This document shows, one piece after another, positions 25,301 through 33,554 of a DNA stretch of 64,000 nucleotides. A program made the position numbers and the translations under genes. Origin of the DNA: Zanthoxylum bungeanum (lineage: Eukaryota > Streptophyta > Magnoliopsida > Sapindales > Rutaceae). The stretch covers positions 36,472-100,471 of the forward strand of contig SKCR01033440.1 in the NCBI GenBank assembly GCA_019454045.1. The letters run 5' to 3'. Below the pieces are notes generated by a model that had not been told where the DNA came from, ran no database searches, and worked only from the letters and a program-made list of their open reading frames with translations. How positions within the stretch are numbered: the stretch's first letter is position 1; each line of letters opens with the position of its first letter.

Positions 25301-25846
25301 CCGTTTCAAGTCAGGTACATATCTAACATCAGTAAGTATCCTAACTTTACCATCATGAGGTTTAAGAGTTATGTCCCCAACTCTTTGTATCCTACAAGTA
25401 TTGTCGTTACCCATATACACAGTCCCTTGGTCTGAATTTCTAAAGTTGACAAACCAGTCCCTATATGGACTCATGTGAAAGGAACACCCGGAGTCCAGAA
25501 TCCATTCTCTACTAATGTGATCACTAGACACAGTCAATGCCTCAGATAGGCACATCGACCCCTTTTCGGCAGCCACAGTAGCGCTGCCTTCATTTTTCTG
25601 TTCCCTAATGAACTTATAACAGTTCCTTTTAAGGTGTCCTATCTTTCCACAATGATAGCACTTCTTGTCACTATCCTTATTCTTATCCTGTTTGTTCTTT
25701 TTCTTCCCTTTAGGTTCTTGGTTATTAGTCTGATGATTTTTCGGACCATTGTATTTCCTTTCATTCTTTCCTTTCACGAATAAGTTCGCTCCTCCTCTCC
25801 TACTGGTTCTAAGTTCTAGCTCTCTAGCCCTTATACCAGATATCAC
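22334..25846 (-). CDS. Element G pol polyprotein, long open frame
   Basis: One uninterrupted 1170-codon frame. Order: end of gag with a CCHC knuckle (CYHCGKIGHLKRNC, residues 63-76), protease (WILDSGCSFHMS, around residue 118), integrase with HHCC finger (LRLGHIG to CEICVLGKQH) and a DDE core, reverse transcriptase with LDVKTAFLHGELEEKIYM and YVDDMLL, and RNase H with STTEAEYIA, ending in DNPSDMGTKM. All catalytic motifs that I can check are present. The frame begins right after a break in gag, so the first codon is not a natural start; in life this would be part of a gag-pol fusion. It copies element RNA into DNA and inserts it. Activity is doubtful because gag upstream is dead. Confidence 0.9.
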   Translation of the reverse strand: MISGIRARELELRTSRRGGANLFVKGKNERKYNGPKNHQTNNQEPKGKKKNKQDKNKDSDKKCYHCGKIGHLKRNCYKFIREQKNEGSATVAAEKGSMCLSEALTVSSDHISREWILDSGCSFHMSPYRDWFVNFRNSDQGTVYMGNDNTCRIQRVGDITLKPHDGKVRILTDVRYVPDLKRNLISLGTLDELGFTYKAHKGNMHISKGNKLIITNIKRNGLYVLNGQHVFSEKSISALTSNVDMTNIWHLRLGHIGQKGMQVLSKQGQFGKDQLKPLEFCEICVLGKQHRQSFPTGIHLSKASLEYLHCDLWGPAKVQTHGGKKYFLSIVDDYSRKVWTFLLKSKDETLTKFKEWKVLVENQTSNKVKVLRTDNGLEFCNTEFDQYCTSEGILRHRTVRNTPQQNGVAERMNRTLLEKIRCLLFSSELPRAFWGEALNTATHLINLSPNSSVQFKSPEEIWSGRAQKLAHLRVFGSEAYAHQSVGKLEPRSIKCVFLGYQEGTKGYRLWERESPGVKIIVSRDVIFNELCFPCKSTNKNAGALEKDLADFDLAGGAQMQVEPGTSRTTGQVGDMSGSETSEDSQPRRNIPEENRNEVADIQEQSEEDTVDQLDQTEQHDETPQDTLANYQLARDRSRRQVRPPTRYDYSTNDLYFCALISSHEINGIEPASLGEALKSTHKIEWEAAMEEEMSSLRKNQTWTLVPKPKNQKLVECKWLFKVKEGLLPSDPVRFKARLVAKGFTQREGIDYNEIFSPVVKFKTIRMMLALVVQYNLELEQLDVKTAFLHGELEEKIYMSQPACFIDKNHPEYVCLLNKSLYGLKQSPRQWYKRFDTFVLSIGFIRSKYDSCFYFMIDEKCPVYLLLYVDDMLLISESMHAINNLKKQLNSEFDMKDLGSAKRILGMTIDRDRSKNYLKIHQSTYLQKVASRFGVSGCKPVSQPLASHFILSKSQSPTNRSEMIKMENVPYANAIGSVMYAMISTRPDLSYAVSLLSRFMSNPGGAHWSALQWLLRYLNTTIDYGLCFNKSNALDLVGYVDSDFAGDRDSRKSTTAYYFTLGGNCISWKSSLQPLVTLSTTEAEYIAITDVFKEAIWLQGILTEIQQLHGKTVVYSDSQSAIHLSKNPVHHERTKHVDVKYHFVREIISSGKIEIKKVPTEDNPSDMGTKM

Positions 25847-26367
25847 AAGTCTAGCCTAGGTACAACTCATGTGTACTGTAGAGAGTTCTTAACGACACTA
25901 TATTCATCAGGCAATGCATTTAATAGAATCATAGCTTCGCTAGAGTCTCCTAGGGCTTGGTCAGTTCCTTTAAGGATTTGAGTCATTTTCGTGAATTCGT
26001 CCAAATTATCATCAATCGACTTATTAGTATCCATCTTGTAATTAAATAAATTACCCTTTAAGAACACTAAATTTGATGCAGAAATAACAGAGTATAAAGA
26101 TTCGAGTTTACCCTAGAGTTGAATGGTAGTGTCCATTCCGTCAACCTTTCTGATGACTGAATCTCCAAGGTGAAGGAAAATCATATTGTAGGCCTCTTCC
26201 AGGATTTCGTCCTTCGTTTCCTTTTCCATCTTTGGCCACTTTTCTGGATCCAGTTCCAGTGCCAAAGGCACCTTATGGTGGGAAAGAAGAACTCTCATTT
26301 TCTTCTTTCATGTGGTGAAATCCCCTTTTCCGTCAAAGATGCCTATGTCAAGCTTAATTGTCGACAT
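25847..26367 (-). pseudogene. Element G gag, interrupted by nonsense codons
   Basis: The natural gag start is the ATG at 26367 (MSTIKLDIGIFDGKGDF). Codon 20 is TGA (26308-26310) where the family has Trp; a second Trp position is TAG (26113-26115); a third stop is TGA at 25867-25869, and a frame change of about one base leads into the pol frame at 25846. Two of the three stops are TGG turned to TGA or TAG, that is G-to-A changes. Residual segments match copia gag (DNLDEFTKMTQILKG, LLNALPDEYSVVKNSL). Confidence 0.88.
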
Positions 26368-27509
26368 TTCTATTTCTCGGTAGTTCAAAACCCAAGCAAC
26401 TAAGCCTTCAACACTCACGTTTCCAATTCGGCAACTCAATGGCTTAGTCACTCACACGGCAGCACAGTACCTAAATCACCTAGGCAACTAAGCCTTTAAC
26501 ACAATTGGCAATTTCTCACCCCAAACTGCAACTCACTAAGAATTGATTACCCTAACAGCAGCACTCAATTACTCAAATGCTAGAACTAAGACCGGCACCC
26601 CAGCGACACACACTGGATTTCAGATTACCCTAACAACAACACTCAATTACTCAAAGGACTAGAACCGGCACCCCATCAGACACACACTGGATTTCAGATT
26701 ACCCTAACAGCAACACTCAATTACTCAAAGGACTAGAACCGGCACCCCAGCAAATACACACTGGATTTCAGACCCTGTTCGGTCACCTTAACTGTCGACA
26801 GCAGCTGCAGACTCAGACGGCAGCCTTGATCTTACCGGATACCCATGGTTCTTTTCGGCAGTCCAAAATCCTTGATCTGCCCTAAACCAATTTAATCAAA
26901 CAAGACAACACTCCCACAGTAGATTCGGTAACCCAGAAACCTGTTACCCTGCCAGAACTCAACCTTACTTTCAGTCTTCGAAACCCTAGTCTGCTTACCT
27001 GGGTTTGGGTTGCTTCGAACCCTAATCAACACCCAGAGGCTTCAATCGCACACAGGGAAACCTCTTTTCACAGACTTTAGGGGAAATTATTTGTTGGTTC
27101 CAGTCAGATCTCACTGGATCTTGATTTTGTTTTTGATCTGTAGTTTTTGAACAGCCAAGGGATCGGCTGTTTTTTTTGCTTTGGTCAAATGTCTCTGAGT
27201 TCTTGATCTTGGTTGATTCTTGTTTTTCTATTGGCTTCGTCGATTGCTCTGTTCTTCAATTTGTGAGTTTTTGTTTCCTGCTTGCTGATTCTTGATCGGT
27301 GTTTGTGGAATTTTTGTTCAATTAATCTTTTTGCATCTTCCAGCTTCTTGATCGGCTCCTCTGAGGATACCAATTGTTGATTGCTCTTTCTGTCTTGACA
27401 AGAAATTTTTAGGGTTTTCTTTTACCCTTTCGTCGAGTGGAGGGTTATAAACCTTTTGGGCTTTTTCTTTCTGCTCGTCCTCTCGGCCCACAGGTCTCTT
27501 TACCCAATA
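26368..27509 (-). other. Untranslated leader of element G
   Basis: About 1.1 kb between primer site and gag without a gene. It includes a triplicated 74-78 bp unit at 26546-26771. Small antisense frames here have no supporting features. Confidence 0.75.
26546..26771 (-). repeat. Three tandem 74-78 bp units in the G leader
   Basis: Units at 26546-26623, 26624-26697 and 26698-26771, each running from ATTACCCTAACA through CTCAATTACTCAAA and ACCGGCACCCCA to CACTGGATTTCAG. Copies are very similar. Confidence 0.92.
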
Positions 27510-27521
27510 GCTCTGATACCA
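27510..27521 (-). promoter_or_regulatory. Primer binding site of element G
   Basis: The minus strand reads TGGTATCAGAGC one base inside the 5' LTR, complementary to initiator tRNA-Met. Confidence 0.95.
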
Positions 27522-27522
27522 A

Positions 27523-27968
27523 TGTTGATTATTTACCCTAATTCTTTCGTCAAACCAATCAATCGACAATCAAGAAACGAGATTTTTACCGTGGTTCGTC
27601 GGAAAGAATCCCGACTACATCCACGTTGAACTCCAGAATAGGGAGCTCGTTGCACTAATCAATTTCAAGATTACACACAGAATCTTGAATCCGTTTACAA
27701 ATTGTAATTCCCCAAATCTCACAAAGAACCATAATCTCTAAAAGTGACAATCTCTCAAATTCTCAATTGAAGATTACACTAACTTGGACTAGGAAATAGG
27801 CTTAACACTTAGCCAAAAAATTAAGGGAATACAAATAATTTAAACTCTATCTAATTGTCAACCTAAGCTCCTTTATTTATGATTGGCAAATTTAAGTAAT
27901 TGGGACAACGGCAAGGATTGCGCCACGTGTCCCTTATCCAACGGATGACAAGTGCTTCACATTTTACA
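27523..27968 (-). repeat. 5' LTR of element G
   Basis: 446 bp, nearly identical to 21717-22163, bounded on the right by the target duplication CATGA. Confidence 0.93.
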
Positions 27969-27973
27969 CATGA

Positions 27974-28887
27974 CTATTAATTATTAAGTAACTAGTAATT
28001 ACAAATTTACTACATATAAATTTTTTATTAATCAATGTAGGAGTAATATGATAATTAATTCTATACTTTTGGGAATAAAAATCTCATTCATATTGAGATG
28101 GTAGGAATGAGAATCTCATTCCTCATTTCCAAAATCATGGTACCCATCCCACCCTTATTCTCATTCCCAAATCATTCTTAAGGAGTAAAAACTATTAATG
28201 AGAATCATTCAGATTTTTCTATTCGCATTCCCATTTAGTAGACACACAGTAATTACCAATACCCTTAATAAATTTAATAATAATAATAATTAATTTTTAA
28301 TAGTTATTTTTAATTTAAGTGGTAAATAAGCAATTAATAATTAATAAAATAATAATTAATGTAGTGATTTAGTAATTAATATTATTAATTATTAATAAAA
28401 TAATAAATATGTATAAATTTAACTAAGGATATTTTTATAATATGTTAACAATTATTTCCGATAATTAGATAAATTAAACATATCAATGAGAATACTACTT
28501 GATTCTGATTACGATTTTTATAATTAAGTAAACAACTTATTTTTATTCTTATTAATCATACCCATTCCAGGACATTTCAATTCCAGCTCATTTTGATTAT
28601 GAGTACATAAATACATCGTAAAAGGTAGAGATAATACATATTTCAATATTATATTATTCATCTTTTAGTATATTGAAATCTATGTCTTTATGTCTTCTAG
28701 TGTGTCTCTTAACTTAATAAGTTAAGGGACACACTATTAAGTTATGTATTGAAATTCATATTTTTCTATCTTTCAGTGTGTCCCTTAACTTAATAAATTA
28801 AGAGATTCCTTATTGGAACATCACAATACGTATATATAATGAGATAGAGCTCTAACATAAACAATTATAAATTGGTGTTGATTTACC
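27974..28887. other. AT-rich intergenic DNA with one hairpin
   Basis: No gene. It consists of AATTAATAAT-type runs and, at 28700-28734, a strong inverted repeat: GTGTGTCTCTTAACTT, loop AAT, AAGTTAAGGGACACAC. A half-copy of the same arm (GTGTGTCCCTTAACTT) lies near 28778. Confidence 0.65.
28700..28734. repeat. 16-bp-arm inverted repeat (hairpin)
   Basis: Arms 28700-28715 and 28719-28734 pair with one mismatch around a 3-base loop. A second partial copy follows about 75 bp later. It may be an end-to-end MITE remnant; its origin is not clear. Confidence 0.7.
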
Positions 28888-28907
28888 TTGTTTTATTTAT
28901 TTAAGGT

Positions 28908-29101
28908 ATGTTTGTTTTGTCGTAAAACGATCTCTGTAGGTCAAATATTTTTCATTAAAATCATTTTTTTAGAAAAAGAGCTAAACTTTTTCATTGATAA
29001 AAAAAAGTTTTGTGACCAAATTTTCCGTAAATGTATCAAATACAATAAAATTAGGAAAATATTTTTCAAAAAAATAATTAGTGCGAAACAAACACGCCCA
29101 T
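28908..29101. mobile_element. Candidate MITE
   Basis: The left end TATGTTTGTTTTGTCG and the complement of the right end, GGGCGTGTTTGTTTCGC, are imperfect terminal inverted repeats. A second, internal set of A/T-rich inverted pieces lies between. No clean target duplication is visible. The 71-codon frame across it is a chance frame. Confidence 0.4.
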
Positions 29102-29204
29102 AAATAAACCAACATTGATATCCAAAATTCTATCTAGACAACTCTATGGTGCAGCTTAGGTAGCTCTTAATTATTTGGATTCATAATAGAATTGACGCCT
29201 AGAT

Positions 29205-29425
29205 AGCCACTAAAACCATCTCCCATTTACACCAAATTATAAATCCTTAAATTTTTGTGTGTAATGAATAGCATTACACGGTTTACACCAAATTTGGTAT
29301 AATACTATTCATTACACTAAATTTTAAATTTTTCCAAAATACGAATTTTACCCTTAAAATATTAATTCAAACAATATTTATTCCATTTGATGTCAAATTC
29401 AATCTTAATGGTTGGAGATGCTCTC
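29205..29425. mobile_element. Candidate MITE with internal palindrome
   Basis: The region reads from ACCATCTCCCATTTACACC to GGTTGGAGATGCTCT, so its ends are loosely inverted. Its centre holds GTAATGAATAGCATTACAC against GGTATAATACTATTCATTAC, which are inverted to one another. Many plant MITEs end in GAGCATCTCCAAC, which fits. Autonomy genes are absent. Confidence 0.45.
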
Positions 29426-29433
29426 TAAGTAAT

Positions 29434-29979
29434 AGGGGTGTTTATAGGGGCGGGTCGACCCTCGACCCGACCCGACCCGATCCGGTCGGGTTTAAGAATT
29501 TTAAAATTCATTTTCGGGTCAATTTTGACCCGACCCGAAATGTCAGATCGGGTCACGGGTTAGAAAACTCGGGTCGGACCCGACCTGACCCGATGTAAAT
29601 AATATAATAATTATAATATATATATTTTTAATGATACAACTTTTACAAGAAACAAGTGTAGCTGAAATGGTAAAGTCTTTATTTTGTCTTAAACAAAATG
29701 TAAATGGTGAGAATCGAACTCAAGATCAATTAGATATCAATCAATTACTTTGTCATCTAAACCCCTCACCTGCCTTGTTAAATTTGTATCAATGAAATAT
29801 ATATATATTATATTTATTGCATTTTTATGGTGACCCGACCCGACCTGCAATTTTTTGACCTGACCCGATCCGCACGGGTCATGTACTCAATTTTCGGATT
29901 TCGGGTCGACTGAACCGACCCGATCGGGTCATTAAAAAATCAAAAAAACTCAACCCGACCCGACCCGTGAACACCCATA
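29434..29979. mobile_element. Non-autonomous hAT-like element, CGGGTCGGGT ends
   Basis: An element of about 546 bp. The left end begins AGGGGTGTTTATAGGGGC; the right end, read on the other strand, begins TATGGGTGTTCACGGGTC, so the ends are inverted. Both ends carry repeated CGACCCGACCCG. The flanks show an 8-9 bp duplication (C)TAAGTAAT at 29425-29433 and 29980-29988, the size made by hAT transposases. No transposase is encoded; the centre is AT-rich. Confidence 0.75.
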
Positions 29980-30200
29980 CTAAGTAATAGTATGTGAGAT
30001 CTATTGGATAGAAAAAAACAAAAAGAAAAGAAAAGAAGTAAGAAAGTGGAAAAAGAGAAAAGCTGAGGGAGCAGAATTGCAATTATTAATAATATAATAT
30101 TAGAATTTAATTTGGTAAAATAACGGGACCCACCAACTGTAGTCACACTTTAACAATTTGACCAAACCCATCTCCTCCCAACTCTAGTTAGGTTCTAAAG

Positions 30201-30343
30201 CTATAAATGCCACACGTGTGGCCCAGACTCACCACTCTGTCTTTCTTCATTCATTCATTCATTCTTCTGTTTCATTTTTATAAAAACGACAGCCCCTCGA
30301 GTCTTAAACAAAACAAAATCCTAAGAGAATTTTCAGACTCAAC
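30201..30343 (+). promoter_or_regulatory. Core promoter and 5' UTR of the U-box gene
   Basis: A TATA box (CTATAAATGC, 30201-30210) is followed at once by ACACGTGT, a palindromic ACGT-core (G-box/ABRE-like) site at 30213-30220, unusual in lying just downstream of TATA. A CATT tandem repeat (CATTCATTCATTCATTC) occurs in the presumed 5' UTR near 30246. The start codon lies about 140 bp after the TATA box. Site function is inferred. Confidence 0.6.
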
Positions 30344-31594
30344 ATGCCCGGAAGCTTAGAGCCGTTAGATTTGAGCGTTCAGATACCTTATCATTTCCGC
30401 TGTCCGATCTCTCTCGAGCTGATGCGTGACCCGGTCACGGTTTGCACCGGTCAGACCTACGACCGGTCTAGCATCGAATCATGGGTTGCCACCGGTAACA
30501 CCACCTGCCCCGTCACCCGCTCCCCTCTCACCGACTTCACCGTCATACCCAACCACACCCTCCGCCGCCTAATCCAAGACTGGTGCGTCGCGAACCGGTC
30601 TTTCGGCGTCGAACGAATCCCGACCCCGAAACAGCCAGCCGAACCGGGTTTAGTTAGAAACCTCCTGAACCAGGCCGCGTCTGAATCGAACACTTACAGC
30701 TCCCGCTTGTCAGCCCTCCGTCGACTGAGAGGACTCGCACGTGACTCTGACAAGAATCGTTCTCTCATTTCATCTCATAACGTGCGAGCGATATTGAGCC
30801 AGGTCTTGTTCACGAATGTAAATACGGCGTCGTCTTCGGAGTTGGCTCACGAGTCATTGGCTTTATTAGTCCTGTTTCCACTCACTGAGTCAGAATGCAT
30901 GGCTATGGCGAGTGACTCGGATAAAATCGCATGCTTGTCAAATTTATTATTCCACTCTTCGATCGAAGTCCGAGTTAACTCAGCGGCTTTGATAGAAATT
31001 ACCTTAGCTGGCATGAGGTCTCAAGAGCTCCGAGCTCAGATCAGTAACGTTGACGAGATTTTCGAAGGAGTGATCGAGATTTTGAGAAGCCTATCGTCGT
31101 ATCCACGTGGCCTAAAAGTCGGGATCAAGGCGCTGTTCGCTTTATGTCTCGTTAAACAGACGCGGGACAAGGCGGTGGCGGCCGGCGCGGCGGAGACGCT
31201 GGTGGACAGGCTGGCGGATTTCGACAAGTGCGATGCGGAGAGGGCGCTGGCGACGGTGGAGTTGCTGTGCAGGATTCCGGCAGGGTGCGGGGCGCTTGCG
31301 GATCACGCGCTGACGGTGCCGCTGCTGGTGAAGACGATACTGAAAATATCGGACAGGGCGACGGAGTACGCGGCGGGGGCGCTGGTGGCGCTGTGCTCGG
31401 CGTCGGAGAGGTGCCAGGTGGAAGCGGTCAACGCGGGTGTGTTGACTCAGCTGTTGCTGTTGGTGCAGAGTGAGTGTACGGACAGGGCGAAGAGGAAGGC
31501 GCAGCTTTTGTTGAAGCTGCTGAAGGATTCTTGGCCTCAGGATTCTTTTGGGAATTCCGATGATTTTGTTTGCAGTGAAGTGGTGCCGTTTTGA
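30344..31594 (+). CDS. U-box E3 ubiquitin ligase, PUB25/PUB26-like
   Basis: A single-exon gene of 416 codons, the usual length and structure for this family. The N-terminal U-box (residues about 15-90) begins IPYHFRCPISLELM and contains DPVTVCTGQTYDR and GNTTCPVTR; U-boxes bind E2 enzymes without zinc. The rest (about 120-405) is built of ARM-type helical repeats rich in Leu and Ala, the substrate-binding part. It should add ubiquitin to target proteins in the cytosol or nucleus. Related Arabidopsis PUB25 and PUB26 act in cold and immune signalling; which target this one has is not shown here. The start is chosen at the first ATG (MPGSLEPLDLS), as in relatives. The 3' half, from about 31140 to 31470, is strikingly GC-rich compared with the surroundings. 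Intact. Confidence 0.95.
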   Translation: MPGSLEPLDLSVQIPYHFRCPISLELMRDPVTVCTGQTYDRSSIESWVATGNTTCPVTRSPLTDFTVIPNHTLRRLIQDWCVANRSFGVERIPTPKQPAEPGLVRNLLNQAASESNTYSSRLSALRRLRGLARDSDKNRSLISSHNVRAILSQVLFTNVNTASSSELAHESLALLVLFPLTESECMAMASDSDKIACLSNLLFHSSIEVRVNSAALIEITLAGMRSQELRAQISNVDEIFEGVIEILRSLSSYPRGLKVGIKALFALCLVKQTRDKAVAAGAAETLVDRLADFDKCDAERALATVELLCRIPAGCGALADHALTVPLLVKTILKISDRATEYAAGALVALCSASERCQVEAVNAGVLTQLLLLVQSECTDRAKRKAQLLLKLLKDSWPQDSFGNSDDFVCSEVVPF

Positions 31595-31955
31595 TTCTCC
31601 ATTTAAAAAAAAAACACTCAATTATTGATTTTTGTGATTGTTGGTATAAAAAAAAAAGGAAAAAAATTGAAAGTGAAAGTTGACGAGGCTTTAGATTGGT
31701 ATAGGGAGGAAGGATTGTAATTTTGTATGTAAGATTTTTTATTTTATTTTTTGCAAAGTTTTAGGAATATTGAAAATCAAAATGAAAAAAATTAGATTAT
31801 TTTTCTGTGATTTTTAGTTTTAATAACCATATATATATATTTTTTTATTTGTTGAGTTGTTATGTTCTATGGGTCACTCAAAGTCTTTAATTTTTACCGG
31901 AACTCATAAAAAAGCAAGATCTTTTTTTCTTTTTTTTTTGAATTTACTCGATATT
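31595..31955 (+). other. 3' flank of the U-box gene
   Basis: Presumed 3' UTR and spacer, rich in A and T runs. No gene. The right edge (31956-31970) is the left target duplication of a SINE. Confidence 0.6.
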
Positions 31956-31970
31956 AGTAAGTTATTATTT

Positions 31971-32148
31971 GTCCCCAAGGAGTGTGATTTTGTGCGGTAA
32001 GACTCGATATCTCATCCTGAGTTTGAATTCAGAGAGTGTTTTTTATAGAATATGGGACAGTAAGAAATTTTATCTATTCCGTTTAAACCTAGGAGAGGTG
32101 GTTTGGAGTCGAGATTTCCAACTACTTAAAAAAAAAAAAAAAAAAAAA
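31971..32148 (+). mobile_element. SINE with A tail and 15-bp target duplication
   Basis: The body starts GTCCCCAAGGAGTGTG, has a box-A-like TGTGCGGTAAGACTC and a box-B-like GAGTTTGAATTCA (about 32020-32032) as in tRNA-derived SINEs, and ends in about 22 A residues. It is flanked by the perfect duplication AGTAAGTTATTATTT (31956-31970 and 32149-32163), the mark of LINE-driven insertion. It lies about 0.4 kb downstream of the U-box gene, in the same orientation. The small ORF across it is not real. Confidence 0.82.
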
Positions 32149-32163
32149 AGTAAGTTATTATTT

Positions 32164-32538
32164 TTTATAGAGAAAAAAGTAGCAAGTTTAGCAAGTTTGA
32201 TAATGATTTAGTGATAATATTTTTTTTTTCCACCAGTACTAATCAATCCGTCACATATTAATCAAAATTTTCATTTAGTGTGAATATTTTGAACTTAATT
32301 GATGTATAATTGTACAAGGGGGATTGAAAATTCTATGGAGGAACAAAATAGTGCATCGATTCAATTCAAGGATCCTAATTGGACAATAGGGTTCTTGAAT
32401 AATTCGATGAAATTGCATTGTTTATATGCCTCTGCTTCAGAAAAATTTCCCCCAATACCAGATTTGATTGCTGGATTTTGGGGGAAGTTGAGTAGAAATG
32501 ATTCTTTGCATATAAATTTTTAAATGAATAGATAATGT
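32164..32538. other. Spacer between SINE and element H
   Basis: No supported gene. A 74-codon frame at 32299-32523 has no recognisable features. AATGT at 32534-32538 is the left target duplication of element H. Confidence 0.55.
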
Positions 32539-32908
32539 TGTTAGTTCAGCTGCACTTTCATGCATGGGAAATGCATATGACATGCTAACCACCATTTGAA
32601 GACTCCATGAAGAAGTTGCCAAGCAACTTTAGGTGATCTTTGACAATTGAAGAAAAGAGCCAATAATTCTTGATAAAGCCATGATTTGTGGCATGAAATC
32701 AGGGATGAATAGTAGTCGTTTTTCTACTATAAAAACAACATTCCAGTGAGCTTATTATTATCCCAATAAGTGAGCAATTGTGTAGAGAGTGTAAGTGAGA
32801 TTTTTGTGAGTTTCTTGTTTTGTAAACTTGTAGTATTATTCTTGGTAGTAATAATACGAATTCGGTTTTTCCTCAAACACTTCCTAAAGTGATCGTTATT
32901 TCACAACA
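32539..32908 (+). repeat. 5' LTR of element H
   Basis: 370 bp, begins TGTTAGTTCAGCTG, ends TTTCACAACA. It carries a TATA-like CTACTATAAAAACAAC near 32728 and nested ATGCATGGGAAATGCATATG near its start. Confidence 0.93.
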
Positions 32909-32910
32909 AG

Positions 32911-32923
32911 TGGTATCAGGAGC
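32911..32923 (+). promoter_or_regulatory. Primer binding site of element H
   Basis: TGGTATCAGGAGC, the initiator tRNA-Met site with one extra G compared with A and G. It lies two bases after the LTR. Confidence 0.85.
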
Positions 32924-33159
32924 TTTGGTTCTTCATTGGGATCGAAAAACCGAAGAACGGGGTTTGGTTCGGAAAATTCGAGTTCCGGCAAAGTTGTCAA
33001 AAATCCAATTTGAGGGTACCATCAGATAGTTCACGTCGAGACGAGCACGGTGGTATTTTCCGGCGACCGAGCCGACGTCCCGTTTGCCCGCACGCGCCTC
33101 ACAGAGGGTTCCCACGCGCGCCCACTCGCTGCACGCACCGCACGCGCGGCTGGAGGTTG

Positions 33160-33345
33160 AAGACGCTGACGTGTCATCCACGTCAGCGACACCTGTCCGC
33201 CACGTCAGCATACGGGTCCCATTGCCTGCCACGTCATCACGCCACGCCAGCTGCCACGTCATCTGCCACGTCAGCCGCCACGTCAGCAACTGGATCCCAC
33301 ACTGCCACGTCAGCACGCCTCGTCAGCGCCACGTCAGCAGCCTGG
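33160..33345 (+). repeat. Array of GCCACGTCAGC motifs in the H leader
   Basis: Eight exact CCACGTCA sites (about 33178, 33200, 33229, 33254, 33266, 33278, 33305 and 33329) plus several near matches sit in about 180 bp of GC-rich leader between primer site and gag. CACGTCA/TGACGTG is an ACGT-core site of plant bZIP factors. The frames seen on both strands here come from the repeat and are not genes. Confidence 0.85.
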
Positions 33346-33554
33346 TAAATTTCATTTAGCCCCCTAGTGAGTTTTGAAATTTACAGTTTTGCCCCAGAAG
33401 TTTTAGGAATTTACAAATCAGCCCCTGTGTCGGATTTAGACCAAAGGAGTGTCTATTCCACCATTTGTGACCGTTCCGGACGCAACGGTGACCTCCGATT
33501 TGTGAAATTCAGACCCGAATTTAGTGTATTCTCATTTTAAACTTAAAACTTAAA

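Larger units (their letters stand above)
21717..27968 (-). mobile_element. Element G: complete Ty1/copia retrotransposon
   Basis: A 6.25-kb minus-strand element with LTRs 21717-22163 and 27523-27968, a perfect target duplication CATGA (21712-21716 and 27969-27973), a canonical primer site and a purine tract. The pol frame is one open ORF of 1170 codons while gag is interrupted by nonsense codons. The LTR contains ACCGTGGTTCGTCGG and ACTACATCCACGTTG, features I associate with Tork/TNT1-type LTRs; lineage is inference. The LTRs are very similar, so the insertion is fairly young. Confidence 0.95.

Noticed and set aside
28888..29103. 71-codon Phe/Lys/Ile-rich frame
   Set aside because: AT-rich chance frame across a candidate MITE; no family features.
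29640..29780. tRNA- or SINE-like segment inside the hAT-like element
   Set aside because: The box-A-like and box-B-like parts are on opposite strands, so they cannot form one promoter.
31142..31621. 159-codon minus-strand frame, Arg- and Gln-rich
   Set aside because: Antisense shadow of the GC-rich part of the U-box gene.
32933..33359. Several overlapping frames on both strands before H gag
   Set aside because: They translate the CCACGTCA array; composition is repetitive and primer site and gag start fix this as leader.
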